From Candidatus Mediterraneibacter pullicola (lineage in GTDB: Bacteria; Bacillota; Clostridia; Lachnospirales; Lachnospiraceae): a stretch of 50,441 bases of DNA. A program made the position numbers and the translations under genes. The stretch's first letter is position 1; every line of letters begins with the position of its first letter. Shown here piece by piece: positions 1 to 9,891 of this stretch. Under the pieces are notes generated by a model. It worked only from the letters and a program-made list of their open reading frames with translations, did not search any database and had not been told where the DNA came from. The stretch is taken from contig DXAK01000035.1 of the NCBI GenBank assembly GCA_019117065.1, positions 1-50,441 of the forward strand, read 5' to 3'.

Positions 1-4
1 TTGC

Positions 5-2638
5 TTACGCGTTCTTCTGAGCAATTGCTGCCTGAGCCGCTGCCAGTCTCGCGATCGGCACACGGAACGGTGAGCAGGATACATAGTCAAGACCGATGCT
101 GTTGCAGAACTCAACAGAGCTCGGATCTCCGCCGTGCTCGCCGCAGATACCTACATGCAGGTTCGGGTTAACCGGTTTTCCAAGGTCGATCGCCATCTTC
201 ATCAGCTTGCCTACGCCTGTCTGATCCAGTTTAGCGAACGGGTCATTCTCAAAGATCTTAGCGTCATAGTAAGCGTCAAGGAACTTACCTGCATCATCAC
301 GGGAGAATCCGTATGTCATCTGTGTCAGATCGTTTGTACCGAAGCAGAAGAAATCAGCCTCTGCTGCGATCTCGTCTGCTGTAAGAGCAGCTCTCGGGAT
401 CTCGATCATTGTTCCAACTTCGTACTCAAGGTCGCTACCTGCTGCCGCAATCTCAGCGTCCGCTGTCTCAACAACAAATTTCTTTACATATTTCAGCTCT
501 TTGATGTCGCCTACAAGCGGGATCATGATCTCCGGCTGCACTTTCCAGCCCGGATGAGCTTTCTGTACGTTGATTGCCGCACGGATAACAGCTTTTGTCT
601 GCATCTTAGCAATCTCCGGGTATGTCACTGCCAGACGGCATCCACGATGCCCCATCATCGGGTTAAACTCGTGCAGGCTGTCGATGATTGCCTTAATCTG
701 ATCGACAGTCTTGCCCTGTGCATCAGCCAGCTTCTTGATATCCTCTTCCTCTGTCGGAACAAACTCGTGAAGCGGCGGGTCAAGGAAACGGATAGTTACC
801 GGATTTCCTTCAAGAGCCTCGTACAACTTCTCAAAGTCTCCCTGCTGCTCCGGAAGAATCTTCTCAAGTGCTGCTTCTCTTTCTTCCTCTGTCTCAGAAC
901 AAATCATTTCACGGAACGCATCAATTCTGTCACCCTCAAAGAACATATGCTCTGTACGGCAAAGTCCAATACCCTCAGCGCCCAGCTCACGAGCTTTCTT
1001 AGCGTCAGCCGGTGTATCAGCGTTTGTGCGGACTTTCATAGTTCTGTACTTGTCAGCCCATGCCATAATACGTCCAAACTCTCCGGCGATAGAAGCATCT
1101 ACTGTCGGGATGATTCCGTCATAGATATTACCTGTAGAACCGTCAAGTGAGATTGCATCTCCCTCATGGTACTCTTTTCCATTCAGTGTAAATTTCTTGT
1201 TTGCTTCATCCATAACAATGTCGCCGCATCCGGATACACAGCATGTACCCATACCACGAGCAACAACGGCAGCGTGAGATGTCATACCACCGCGAACTGT
1301 CAGGATACCCTGAGCAGACTTCATACCTGTGATATCCTCAGGTGATGTCTCAAGACGTACAAGAACAACTTTCTCTCCTCTTGCAGCCCACTCTACAGCG
1401 TCGTCTGCTGTGAAGACGATCTTACCGCATGCAGCCCCCGGCGAAGCTCCGAGCGCTTTACCCATCGGTGTAGCAGCTTTCAAAGCAGCAGCATCAAACT
1501 GCGGGTGAAGCAAAGTGTCAAGGTTTCTCGGATCGATCATAGCAACAGCCTCTTCCTCTGTTCTCATGCCCTCGTCAACAAGGTCACATGCGATCTTCAG
1601 AGCGGCCTGCGCTGTTCTCTTACCGTTACGTGTCTGAAGCATGTACAGCTTACCGTGCTCTACAGTAAACTCCATGTCCTGCATATCTCTGTAGTGAGTC
1701 TCCAGAGTCTTGCACACATCTTTAAACTGTGCGAATGCCTCCGGGAATTTCTGTTCCATCTCAGAAATGTGCATCGGAGTACGAACACCGGCAACAACGT
1801 CTTCACCCTGTGCATTTGTAAGGAACTCACCAAAGAGTCCGTTCTCTCCTGTGGCTGGGTCACGGGTAAATGCAACGCCTGTACCACAGTCGTCTCCCAT
1901 GTTACCAAATGCCATCATCTGTACGTTGACAGCTGTTCCCCATGAATACGGGATGTCGTTGTCACGACGGTATACGTTCGCTCTGGGGTTGTCCCATGAA
2001 CGGAACACGGCTTTTACAGCGCCCATCAGCTGCTCTTTTGCATCAGACGGGAAATCCGCACCAATCTTTTCTTTGTACTCAGCTTTGAACTGTCCTGCGA
2101 GAGTCTTAAGATCCTCTGCTGTCAGCTCTACGTCCTGTGTAACGCCCTTCTTTTCTTTCATCTCATCGATGAGCTCTTCGAAATATTTCTTTCCCACTTC
2201 CATAACAACGTCGGAGTACATCTGGATGAATCTTCTGTAGCAGTCCCAAGCCCAGCGCGGGTTGCCAGAAGCCTCTGCCAGAGTCTCAACAACTTCTTCG
2301 TTCAGACCAAGGTTGAGGATTGTGTCCATCATACCCGGCATGGACGCTCTCGCACCAGAACGAACAGAAACGAGAAGAGGATTTGTCTTGTCTCCAAATT
2401 TCTTTCCTGTGATTCCTTCCAGTTTCTCGATGGCTTCCATGATCTGTCCCATGATCTCATCGTTGATCTTTCTGCCATCCTCGTAGTACTGTGTACAAGC
2501 CTCTGTTGTGACTGTGAATCCCTGCGGTACCGGGAGCCCAAGACTTGTCATCTCCGCGAGGTTGGCACCTTTTCCACCAAGAAGGTTTCTCATTGTAGCG
2601 TTACCTTCCGTGAACATATAAACCCATTTTGTTGCCAT
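5..2638 (-). CDS. ppdK: pyruvate, phosphate dikinase
   Basis: Interconverts pyruvate, ATP and phosphate with PEP, AMP and pyrophosphate in the cytosol; in anaerobic Clostridia it usually serves glycolysis or PEP synthesis with pyrophosphate. The 877-aa product has the full family layout: an N-terminal ATP-grasp half (GGKGANLAEMTSLGLPVP near residue 20), a central swivelling phosphohistidine domain (GGMTSHAAVVARGMG), and a C-terminal PEP/pyruvate TIM barrel (GHRGCRLAVTYPE, FGTNDLTQMTYG, CGEHGG). The ATG at 2638 is preferred over an ATG 14 codons upstream because AGGAGGT lies 9 bases before it, and homologues begin MATKWVY. It is transcribed alone from the promoter at 2696-2724. Length and motifs are normal. 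Confidence 0.98.
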   Translation of the reverse strand: MATKWVYMFTEGNATMRNLLGGKGANLAEMTSLGLPVPQGFTVTTEACTQYYEDGRKINDEIMGQIMEAIEKLEGITGKKFGDKTNPLLVSVRSGARASMPGMMDTILNLGLNEEVVETLAEASGNPRWAWDCYRRFIQMYSDVVMEVGKKYFEELIDEMKEKKGVTQDVELTAEDLKTLAGQFKAEYKEKIGADFPSDAKEQLMGAVKAVFRSWDNPRANVYRRDNDIPYSWGTAVNVQMMAFGNMGDDCGTGVAFTRDPATGENGLFGEFLTNAQGEDVVAGVRTPMHISEMEQKFPEAFAQFKDVCKTLETHYRDMQDMEFTVEHGKLYMLQTRNGKRTAQAALKIACDLVDEGMRTEEEAVAMIDPRNLDTLLHPQFDAAALKAATPMGKALGASPGAACGKIVFTADDAVEWAARGEKVVLVRLETSPEDITGMKSAQGILTVRGGMTSHAAVVARGMGTCCVSGCGDIVMDEANKKFTLNGKEYHEGDAISLDGSTGNIYDGIIPTVDASIAGEFGRIMAWADKYRTMKVRTNADTPADAKKARELGAEGIGLCRTEHMFFEGDRIDAFREMICSETEEEREAALEKILPEQQGDFEKLYEALEGNPVTIRFLDPPLHEFVPTEEEDIKKLADAQGKTVDQIKAIIDSLHEFNPMMGHRGCRLAVTYPEIAKMQTKAVIRAAINVQKAHPGWKVQPEIMIPLVGDIKELKYVKKFVVETADAEIAAAGSDLEYEVGTMIEIPRAALTADEIAAEADFFCFGTNDLTQMTYGFSRDDAGKFLDAYYDAKIFENDPFAKLDQTGVGKLMKMAIDLGKPVNPNLHVGICGEHGGDPSSVEFCNSIGLDYVSCSPFRVPIARLAAAQAAIAQKNA

Positions 2639-2695
2639 GTTCCAATGACCTCCTAATAAAATTTGCGGATATTTCTGCAATAATTCGCATATAAT

Positions 2696-2724
2696 ATTCT
2701 AATGGTTTTAGGGGCTTGCGTCAA
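2696..2724 (-). promoter_or_regulatory. sigma-A type promoter of ppdK
   Basis: Read on the minus strand: TTGACG, a 17-base spacer, then TAGAAT, leaving a leader of about 50 bases before the ppdK ribosome site. It sits in the only gap between ppdK and the yibE/F-type gene, so ppdK does not depend on upstream transcription. Confidence 0.7.
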
Positions 2725-2752
2725 GCGTTTTGTCTGCAAATGTGCACAATCT

Positions 2753-3991
2753 TTACTCCGCTTTTTTGTGCATCAGTGATCCTTTTTTCTGCCTCTTTCC
2801 AAGGACTGAGGCTGCAATAAATGCCACAATCGGAACCGTACAGATAATGCCAATGCTCCCTGCAATACTTCCAATAATTTCGATGGCGACAAAATCGGTA
2901 TTCATAAGCTGCTGGAAACTGACTCCATAACTGTAGATCATAAGCATCATGTTCAGCGAATTTCCCGCAAAAGCCATTATCAGTGTATTGGACATCGTAC
3001 CCATAGCATCTTTTCCGATATTCATTCCTGAGCGGAACAATTCCTTCGCCCCCAATTCGGAGTTTAAATCGTGAAGCTCTGCGCACGCAGACGCAATGCT
3101 CATAGCCACATCCATCACAGCTCCCATACACGCAATCAATATTCCGCACAGCAGGAGGTCTTTTAACTCAAGACCTGTATCTCCGGAGATCAAAAGCAAA
3201 GTTTCTGCTTCCTCCATTTGGTAGGTCGTCACTGACATCAGCGCCTGAACAATAAGAGAAAACACGGCTCCTGCAAGCACACCACACACACTTCCCACAG
3301 CGGCCACCACAGTTTTTGCCTGTATCCCATCGATCAGGAAAAAGGTAACTAGATTACATACCAGAATTAGAAAGGTTGTAACCACTAATGGAGAATATCC
3401 TTTCAGCGACAGCGGAAGCAGGATCCAGATAATACAGACCATCGTAAAGATTAGCCCCGCCGCGGATTTTGCCCCTTTTTTCCCGCCGATTACAATAAGG
3501 AGCAGCAGAAATACAGCAACACATCCAACAAGCCATGGCGCCCGGTAATAATTGTAGATAGAAACTTGATAATTGCTATCAGCTCCAGTGTCAATACGTA
3601 CCGATACCTTATCCCCCTGCTCAACACGGACATTGTATAAAGAACTGAAATAATTCGTCACCTCTGCGGTCTCGCCTTTGTATCTCCCAGTCAGGATCTC
3701 AACTTGGAGTTCCATACTTCCACGCCACATTCCATCCATATCCTCATCTACAGTCGTGTTATCTTCCAGTATGCCTATGACCCTCCCCACTTCATATTCG
3801 ATTCCGGATATATCACTGCTACGGTAAACCGGACGGTCATGATTCGCAAAATATAAAAGCGCCGCAAAAGCAAGGAGGGCCAGCGCTGCTATGAGCAGCT
3901 GGCCTCCTTTCTTTATTGTGGGAACGGCATCATCCTGTCTCGCTTTTTCCTTTTTTCTGCCATTGTTCTTTAGTATTTCTTTTATTTTCAT
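2753..3991 (-). CDS. YibE/F-family multipass membrane protein
   Basis: A 412-aa integral membrane protein of the YibE/F family, whose biochemical role is not established. It has a basic cytoplasmic N-terminus, one membrane segment near residues 28-47, an extracytoplasmic domain to about residue 155, then about seven hydrophobic segments. The conserved core DVAMSIASACAEL and FRSGMNIGKDAMGTMSNTL is present and diagnostic. The ATG at 3991 is chosen because the 23 residues encoded upstream overlap the preceding gene and GGGTGAG lies 7 bases before this start. It follows the PHP-domain surface-protein gene by 19 bases and has no promoter of its own in sight, so both are probably co-transcribed. 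A helper or export role for the surface protein is only a guess. Confidence 0.85.
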   Translation of the reverse strand: MKIKEILKNNGRKKEKARQDDAVPTIKKGGQLLIAALALLAFAALLYFANHDRPVYRSSDISGIEYEVGRVIGILEDNTTVDEDMDGMWRGSMELQVEILTGRYKGETAEVTNYFSSLYNVRVEQGDKVSVRIDTGADSNYQVSIYNYYRAPWLVGCVAVFLLLLIVIGGKKGAKSAAGLIFTMVCIIWILLPLSLKGYSPLVVTTFLILVCNLVTFFLIDGIQAKTVVAAVGSVCGVLAGAVFSLIVQALMSVTTYQMEEAETLLLISGDTGLELKDLLLCGILIACMGAVMDVAMSIASACAELHDLNSELGAKELFRSGMNIGKDAMGTMSNTLIMAFAGNSLNMMLMIYSYGVSFQQLMNTDFVAIEIIGSIAGSIGIICTVPIVAFIAASVLGKRQKKGSLMHKKAE

Positions 3992-4010
3992 GCCTTTCTC
4001 ACCCGAAACA

Positions 4011-6902
4011 TTATTTTTCTTTTCTCTTTCTCCGTACAGCAAAGGCTCCAGCAGCCACACCAGTTGCCATGAACATCATGAAGAGATATACTGTTGGAAA
4101 TGCCTCGTCTCCTGTCGGTGCAGAGCTCTCTTTCCCGGTATCTTTGCTTCCGCTGCCATTATTTACGCCATCAGTGCTACCCGGTGTGGCATTCCCATTC
4201 TGTCCAGTATTTCCGCTGCCTGTACCACTCTGAGTACCGTCTCCGCTCTGACCGCTGTCTCCGGCTCCGGCAGAAACTAGCGTGATCTCGTCACAATTTC
4301 TAACCCTCAGGCAAGTAACAGGAATATCTGATTCTCCTTCCGGATGAGCATAAACAAGTCCTACCGCACGAATCTGTGCTCCTTCTTTTATGATGTCTGC
4401 AAGGTTGTTTGCTCCTGTAGTGCCTGAAGTAATATATCCGTCAATGAAAATATTTGCCTCTGCTCCACTTCCATCATCAAGCCAGAACTGTGCTACCCCT
4501 TTCTCACCGGAATATACCACATTGGTGACTTTTCCGCTGACTTCTACCAGCTTTCCACCATTTGTGTCATAATCCATTGCCGCTGCCGCCGCCATTTTCT
4601 GTGGTTCATAGATATGCGGCTCCTCATCTGCCAAAATCTCGCTGTTCATGATCTGGATCTCCTTATCTCCCTGATAGGAATCCACATATCCCGTGATACG
4701 CACTTTGGTTCCAATCTTCATGCCGCTCTCCGAGTACGGGAATACGGTGATGCCGGCTGTATCATCCTGCACATAGATTGTGTCAAAGAAGGTTGTATTC
4801 TCATTATCTGTTCCTGATGTCACATAACCTTCTATAGCAAACACTTCTCCTTCTTGTGCCTTACGCACTTCAGCAATAGGAGTAACCGGAAGCTCCACTG
4901 TCACCTCGTCCAGAATGTTCTGGATGATCGTATAATTCAGATACTGCAGATCAAACTGGTTGTCCATCTCAGCCTTCACTTCGAAATCCGAGAGGAACAC
5001 AGTTCCAGCCACGAAGAGATTTGCTCCACTGTCCAAGGTCTCATGGGCCAGCATCACTACGTCTCCCTTCTCCACTACAGTTGAATTGTCGCCATAGCTT
5101 CCATCATCGTTTTTGCTATCCACGGAATAAGTTGTATCATATCCGCTTATAAGCGCCTCTGCCCTTCCTGACGCTACCGCGTCTTTATCCAGATTAACGG
5201 TACAACCACTATAAGCACTGTATTCCTGATCTTGTGAAGCTCCTGCGAGATATCTGGAATTCTCGTTATATGTATTTTTCAGATAGAGGCGGTATGCCTG
5301 TCCGCCATTGTTCTCCGTATCATAGGCTTCATCACTGTTCAATTTAGTTGTGGATCCGATGGCTGATAAAAGTTTATTAATCTCTGTAGATGTCTGGCCA
5401 TCCGCTGTGTCCTGATAGTCTGCCAGCCCGCATACAATCAGTGTTCCGCCATTATCTGTGTAGGTTTTTATCATGTTGATAAATTCATCATCAAAATGTG
5501 ATACCTTATAATCTCCGGCATTAGCTGTGCCGTTCTTCTTCGCCGGAGCTGAAATCACAAGGAGTGAACACTCTTCAAGCATTTCCGGTGTAATCTCATC
5601 TGTCACGACTTGAACACGGATGTTTTTATCTCCGGCAATGGCTGTAAAGTTCCCCATATTCCCGCCGTAATATCCTGTTACATAGTCATTATAATGGGTT
5701 CCGTCGATAAGAACATTCGTCACCATCTCTGGCGTTACGTAGGTAAGTTTAAGAACACTACTGTATACTTTCTCCGCTCCGCCCAGATGTGCGTTGACCG
5801 TCACTGTCATCTCCATATTGCCCACAGAATCATATATATAATCAAAACTATATCTTGCCGTGCCCTTGGACAGTACAGAGGTAAGCCCTGCTGCGCCCAG
5901 ATCGGCTTTGTGCACAATCTCACCACCGACAGAAAACTCGATGGAGTCCACAGCCATATCTTCTGCTTCATTGTTGTAGAGATCAAGAGCCACAGTCAGG
6001 GCCTCGCCTTTAACAGGCAGTACTTCGTCTGTAGAAATGCTGTTGATGCCAGCCGCCTCTACTTCTCCTACCCACACCGGAGCCGTGACCGCAATATCGC
6101 CGTCTGCTTCTGTAACTTTCAGATAGTAATAGGAGTAATCATTGTCTACGGTAAACTCTACAGTTTCCGCATTTCCCGACACAGTCTTTTCATCCAATAT
6201 AAGACCGCCATTAGCAATTACCTGAACTGTTCCGATAGATTCATCTGTCGGATCACTTAAGTCTGCCATCAGAGTTACCTTATCGCCTGTCTGACCTTCT
6301 GTTAGAATGCTACCCATCTCATAGCTGTCCAATGTATAGTAGATACTCAGGTCATTGTCCTCTGTGGCATAGACACGGTAATTACGCATGGCATCATATA
6401 TGTTCTCCCTTGTAAGGCTGTCGGCCATAACAACGCTGCGCGCAGTATTCGCATCTCCCCACAAGCCTTTGTGGTTGTCCTGATTATTCGTAGGAGCCAC
6501 ATGCCATCCTTTATCAAGCGCTCTTTGATAATACTCATAAGACGGAAAATATCCAGAACTTCCGATCGCCCCTTCACCATTTCCCACCTCGATCATTGTA
6601 ATAAGATCGTCGATTTCCTCATCGTAATAAGCAAAATCACTAAAATCTCCAAACGTGGTACCCGGATGATTAAACTGAGTTAGTGAATCCGGATCCGTTT
6701 TCAAGGTGCTATAATAATTCTGTAGCGCTGTGCTGTAAGTAGAGTATTCTGACTGAGTCCTGCTCTGGAATCCATCTGTGTTAAATGTATTTACATGTCC
6801 AAGGCCGTTTGACCATGTCATCTCATATCCAAAAATACCTACAAAGTCTTCTGTCGTGTATTTATCTGCCAGTTCATGCCCCTCATTCCACTCCTCGCTC
6901 AT
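4011..6902 (-). CDS. C-terminal fragment of the interrupted PHP surface protein
   Basis: The first in-frame ATG after the amber codon is 90 codons downstream, at 6902, and would give 963 aa. No convincing ribosome site precedes it. A product starting there would lack a signal peptide and the LHSHTSYSDG and VTDHSN metal-binding segments, so it could be neither exported nor active. It keeps the later PHP motifs (FNHPGT, DNH), the Ig-like and OB-fold parts and the APTGD wall-anchor tail. The fragment is evidence of the original gene, not a likely functional protein. Confidence 0.6.
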   Translation of the reverse strand: MSEEWNEGHELADKYTTEDFVGIFGYEMTWSNGLGHVNTFNTDGFQSRTQSEYSTYSTALQNYYSTLKTDPDSLTQFNHPGTTFGDFSDFAYYDEEIDDLITMIEVGNGEGAIGSSGYFPSYEYYQRALDKGWHVAPTNNQDNHKGLWGDANTARSVVMADSLTRENIYDAMRNYRVYATEDNDLSIYYTLDSYEMGSILTEGQTGDKVTLMADLSDPTDESIGTVQVIANGGLILDEKTVSGNAETVEFTVDNDYSYYYLKVTEADGDIAVTAPVWVGEVEAAGINSISTDEVLPVKGEALTVALDLYNNEAEDMAVDSIEFSVGGEIVHKADLGAAGLTSVLSKGTARYSFDYIYDSVGNMEMTVTVNAHLGGAEKVYSSVLKLTYVTPEMVTNVLIDGTHYNDYVTGYYGGNMGNFTAIAGDKNIRVQVVTDEITPEMLEECSLLVISAPAKKNGTANAGDYKVSHFDDEFINMIKTYTDNGGTLIVCGLADYQDTADGQTSTEINKLLSAIGSTTKLNSDEAYDTENNGGQAYRLYLKNTYNENSRYLAGASQDQEYSAYSGCTVNLDKDAVASGRAEALISGYDTTYSVDSKNDDGSYGDNSTVVEKGDVVMLAHETLDSGANLFVAGTVFLSDFEVKAEMDNQFDLQYLNYTIIQNILDEVTVELPVTPIAEVRKAQEGEVFAIEGYVTSGTDNENTTFFDTIYVQDDTAGITVFPYSESGMKIGTKVRITGYVDSYQGDKEIQIMNSEILADEEPHIYEPQKMAAAAAMDYDTNGGKLVEVSGKVTNVVYSGEKGVAQFWLDDGSGAEANIFIDGYITSGTTGANNLADIIKEGAQIRAVGLVYAHPEGESDIPVTCLRVRNCDEITLVSAGAGDSGQSGDGTQSGTGSGNTGQNGNATPGSTDGVNNGSGSKDTGKESSAPTGDEAFPTVYLFMMFMATGVAAGAFAVRRKRKEK

Positions 6903-7169
6903 AGAACCGTCTGCAAGAGTAGCTGAATCTGCATTATCGAATGAATTGGAATGGTCCGTTACTGCAAGAAAGTCAAGATTATCTACATCCGACGCATGGG
7001 CGAAAGCATCTTCACATGTGCCAGCTCCATCAGAGTAACTGGTGTGTGAATGGAGCTGCCCGAAATAAAGATTGTATTTCTCGCTGGTTCGTTCTGTGTA
7101 TGAAACTGTCAGAATGCTGCTGTCCTCATATCCGTCTTTTACAGCTTTTACTTTATAAGTCTTCGGAAG

Positions 7170-9602
7170 CTATGCAAGAACAAGGGCTTCTGTGTATTCC
7201 TCCCATGTCTGACCTTCATCGCCTGAGTAATAGATCTGGGCTCCTTCTGTATCGCAACTAAAAGTCACCTTTGTATCCTTGGCCACTGCCCCTCCGTTAG
7301 GCGATGCTTTTACAGTAGAAACTTTGCCTTGCGTATATTCATAATTCACTTTAATACTTTCTTTAAGCCCGTCCTTTTCAGCATACGTCCGAAGAGCAGC
7401 CGGAAGTTCAGATAACTTCGGTTTATCCGCCTCGTCGTATAACTGATATCCTCCCTCATTCAGAGAATAGTATATATCTGCGCCTTCTGTTGTTGTAGTA
7501 AGCGTAATTTCAGCTCCTGCTGGCGCTTCCCCTGACACCGGATCCGCTTTGACATAAGAACAACGGTCAGCAGCAAGCACGGGGCTGCCTGTCAATATTA
7601 CAGAGTCAATGCGTACTGTTCCAGAACTTCCCGGCGTTCCTTCTTTGCCGTCTGCCCGGTCCGCTCCCGGAACAAGACGAATGTAGAGTTGTTCTGCGTT
7701 CTCTGCACCGGAAGGCACATCAAAGCTAAAGCTGATGTAATTTCCAGGCGCATAGCTTGTCCGCGCGATACCATCACTGATGTCACCAGATTTGCTCACT
7801 TCACTGGAAGTCCCGTCAGAACTGTATGATGTATATTTGTAAGAATATGTTCCTGTCGTAAAATTAGAAAATGTTTGCCCGTCTGTAGAATATTGAAGCT
7901 GATAGGATCCTGCTCCCGTATTGCTGGCACGCATACGGAAAGAAATATCCATGCCACCGTATCCATCTGACGACAGCCGGAACTGTGCGTAATCATCAGT
8001 TCCTGACCCAAGTCCCGCTGCTCCCATGTAATAGGAAACAGAACCTGTGGAAGAACTTGTGCTCTTCGTATAAGGCTGTACCGCTTTCCCATCAACGAAA
8101 GCTGTATACACGGCTTCTGTATCTTTCAGGTCGTTTGTTTTATACAGATCCCCCTGAATTTCTGTCGTTACACCAGCAGCCTCATAATCCGCATTTCCAG
8201 CCCACTGTGCCACGTCGAACAAAACACTACTGTCGATCTCCAAACCTGATTCTGCCCGGTAAAGATGCATCAGGTACGCATCCGGAGAAGAAGATGATGT
8301 CTTCCCGTATGTGGTAAAAGAAGAACTGAAGTATTCCAAGTACTGATTCTTCTCTCCGTTGTATGCAGCGTTTACGTTCCTGAAAAAGAAGCCGCCGTCT
8401 TCATCCGCTTCCTGAAGCTCCCATGTGCTGTATTCGCTCTCCTCATCTTCAAACGTCAGACTATTCCCCGTAGAGCCGGAAGTTAGATACTTTCCTCCTG
8501 CTGTCAACGTAAAATATCCACCCTCACTAAGCACCGCCGTCAAGACTGCCGCTCCTTCAGGAGCGCTCAGAATTTCTCCTGAAGGCTGCGCATCCAAACC
8601 TGACAGTCTGGTGCCGCTGGCTGTTGCGGAGAGAACTTTCTCATTTGCCGGATTATAAATGATAAATGTATCTCCGTCCATCAGTCCCGTTAATCTTGCG
8701 CCTGCTGCCTTAGCCGGATCGTCCGGTTCTCCCTGAGGTTCTGCGATTGTGTAGCTAAAGGTCGACACCTCGCTGTCAGCGCAGCCATCCTTCTTGGCAT
8801 ATGCCAAGATCACCACAGATTTCGTAATACTGATCGCAGACTCATATTTAACATATTCCTCTGCACTGTCAATCTTATACCAGATCTGAGCCCCCTCTGT
8901 CGCGCATTGCAGGGTGACCTCTGTTCCACTTTCCACTTCTCCCTGCGCAACGCTTGCCTCTACCGGAGCACAGGTCTTCTTCTCAGGCTCAGTACTGCCT
9001 GATACCGGCGTTCCTTTGATAAAAACATCGTTAATGTTGCTCGTTCCGTCCTTCTGGACTGTCCCGCCATTCAGACTCTCTAAGCCTGCCATGCAGACGC
9101 GCAGCATAAACTTCTGATTATTAAGCTCCTGCGGAAGCCCGAATGTATCATATTTTATCTCAAGTGATGTCTTTTCAATCGCAACCGCACTGCCGTCAAT
9201 GGGCGTCCAGTTTACACCTCCATCCAAAGAATACTCTAAACCGAAGTTCTTTGGTCCGGTTTTGGAAGATCTCATTTTTGCCGAAAAAGTAAGGTCCTCA
9301 TACCCTTCTGCATTTATCTCCTCCATACCCCAGTATGCTTTTCCACTATCCCAAGTCTTCGCACAAAGACTGGAAGAGGAAAACCCGGTGTACTCCGCGT
9401 CTGCTACAAATAATTTCCCGCTTCCTTCTGTAGCTCCTGCAGGCAAGCTTTCGGGGGCATTTTCTTTGCTGTAACTCCACGCGGCAATCACCTGTGAATC
9501 TGCTGCCTCTGCCGGAATACTAACGCCTGTCAGCACGACGGCAATTATCAGAAACATTGCCAAAAAACGTGGGAGCAAAGACTGTTTTCCCCATCTTTCC
9601 AT
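7170..9602 (-). CDS. N-terminal fragment of the interrupted PHP surface protein
   Basis: The 810-aa product made if the amber codon is obeyed. It has an export signal (hydrophobic FLAMFLIIAVVLTGVSIP, cleavage probably after AEA) and the carbohydrate-binding-like and CHB_HEX_C repeat regions. It lacks both the PHP catalytic domain and the wall anchor, so it would be released as a non-catalytic secreted protein. It ends in EALVLA in the middle of a CHB_HEX_C repeat, where the parallel repeat continues through LPAALRTYAEKDG; this marks the end as a truncation rather than a natural terminus. Confidence 0.75.
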   Translation of the reverse strand: MERWGKQSLLPRFLAMFLIIAVVLTGVSIPAEAADSQVIAAWSYSKENAPESLPAGATEGSGKLFVADAEYTGFSSSSLCAKTWDSGKAYWGMEEINAEGYEDLTFSAKMRSSKTGPKNFGLEYSLDGGVNWTPIDGSAVAIEKTSLEIKYDTFGLPQELNNQKFMLRVCMAGLESLNGGTVQKDGTSNINDVFIKGTPVSGSTEPEKKTCAPVEASVAQGEVESGTEVTLQCATEGAQIWYKIDSAEEYVKYESAISITKSVVILAYAKKDGCADSEVSTFSYTIAEPQGEPDDPAKAAGARLTGLMDGDTFIIYNPANEKVLSATASGTRLSGLDAQPSGEILSAPEGAAVLTAVLSEGGYFTLTAGGKYLTSGSTGNSLTFEDEESEYSTWELQEADEDGGFFFRNVNAAYNGEKNQYLEYFSSSFTTYGKTSSSSPDAYLMHLYRAESGLEIDSSVLFDVAQWAGNADYEAAGVTTEIQGDLYKTNDLKDTEAVYTAFVDGKAVQPYTKSTSSSTGSVSYYMGAAGLGSGTDDYAQFRLSSDGYGGMDISFRMRASNTGAGSYQLQYSTDGQTFSNFTTGTYSYKYTSYSSDGTSSEVSKSGDISDGIARTSYAPGNYISFSFDVPSGAENAEQLYIRLVPGADRADGKEGTPGSSGTVRIDSVILTGSPVLAADRCSYVKADPVSGEAPAGAEITLTTTTEGADIYYSLNEGGYQLYDEADKPKLSELPAALRTYAEKDGLKESIKVNYEYTQGKVSTVKASPNGGAVAKDTKVTFSCDTEGAQIYYSGDEGQTWEEYTEALVLA

Positions 9603-9835
9603 AAAAATCCCTCCTTTGTTCTTCCTTTACCTTTTTGGAATATTTTTTTTAGATTACCCAGTTTTTTAAGGAAGAAAAAGGACTTGAGTCTTGTTTATTC
9701 TTTCGTTTTTATTCTTTAGATAGAACGCACAAAATTACTGTTCATTTTTTAGTTATATTTCCTTCCCAGAAAGGCTTCCGCAAGTATTTTTCTTACTTTA
9801 CAGTCATTTGTCTATAATAAAATTTGTTAAATATA

Positions 9836-9876
9836 AAAACCGCCCCGGTCTGCGGTTCATCTTGCGCAGACCGGGG
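9836..9876 (-). terminator. rho-independent terminator of the CO dehydrogenase operon
   Basis: A perfect 12-bp stem, CCCCGGTCTGCG pairing with CGCAGACCGGGG around a 10-base loop, followed on the minus strand by CGG and TTTTTATATTT. It lies 16 bases past the stop of the oxidoreductase gene at 9892. Confidence 0.9.
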
Positions 9877-9891
9877 TTCTCTTTGGTACTT

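Larger units (their letters stand above)
4011..9602 (-). pseudogene. cell-wall-anchored PHP-domain metallohydrolase, interrupted by an in-frame amber codon
   Basis: One 1,864-codon reading frame runs from the ATG at 9602 (AAAGGAGGG ribosome site) to 4011, broken only by TAG at codon 811 (7172-7170). Reading through the stop, the layout is: signal peptide (residues 1-33); a jelly-roll-like region; a chitobiase C-terminal-like (CHB_HEX_C) repeat near 210-290; a beta-trefoil-like stretch near 300-450; a second jelly-roll; two more CHB_HEX_C repeats, the second containing the stop; a PHP domain of CehA/McbA type beginning LHSHTSYSDG (His851, His853) with VTDHSN, GHVN, FNHPGT and DNH motifs; Ig-like and GATase-like regions; an OB-fold near the C-terminus; and a Gly/Ser/Asn linker ending in APTGD, a hydrophobic helix and RRKRKEK, a degenerate sortase signal. 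Known PHP proteins cleave phosphoesters; the substrate here is unknown. The frame is unchanged on both sides, which fits one recent nonsense change. Confidence 0.8.

Noticed and set aside
134-1945. Long plus-strand open frames opposite ppdK
   Set aside because: They are mirror-frame shadows of a highly conserved PPDK: no ribosome sites, Cys/Leu/Ser-rich nonsense composition and no family resemblance.
7170-7172. Pyrrolysine or general amber read-through at the TAG
   Set aside because: TAG is used as an ordinary stop nearby (eno, yqzL, bioY), and no PYLIS-like element or suppressor tRNA is visible. A nonsense mutation or read error is simpler, though not excluded as noted in the findings.
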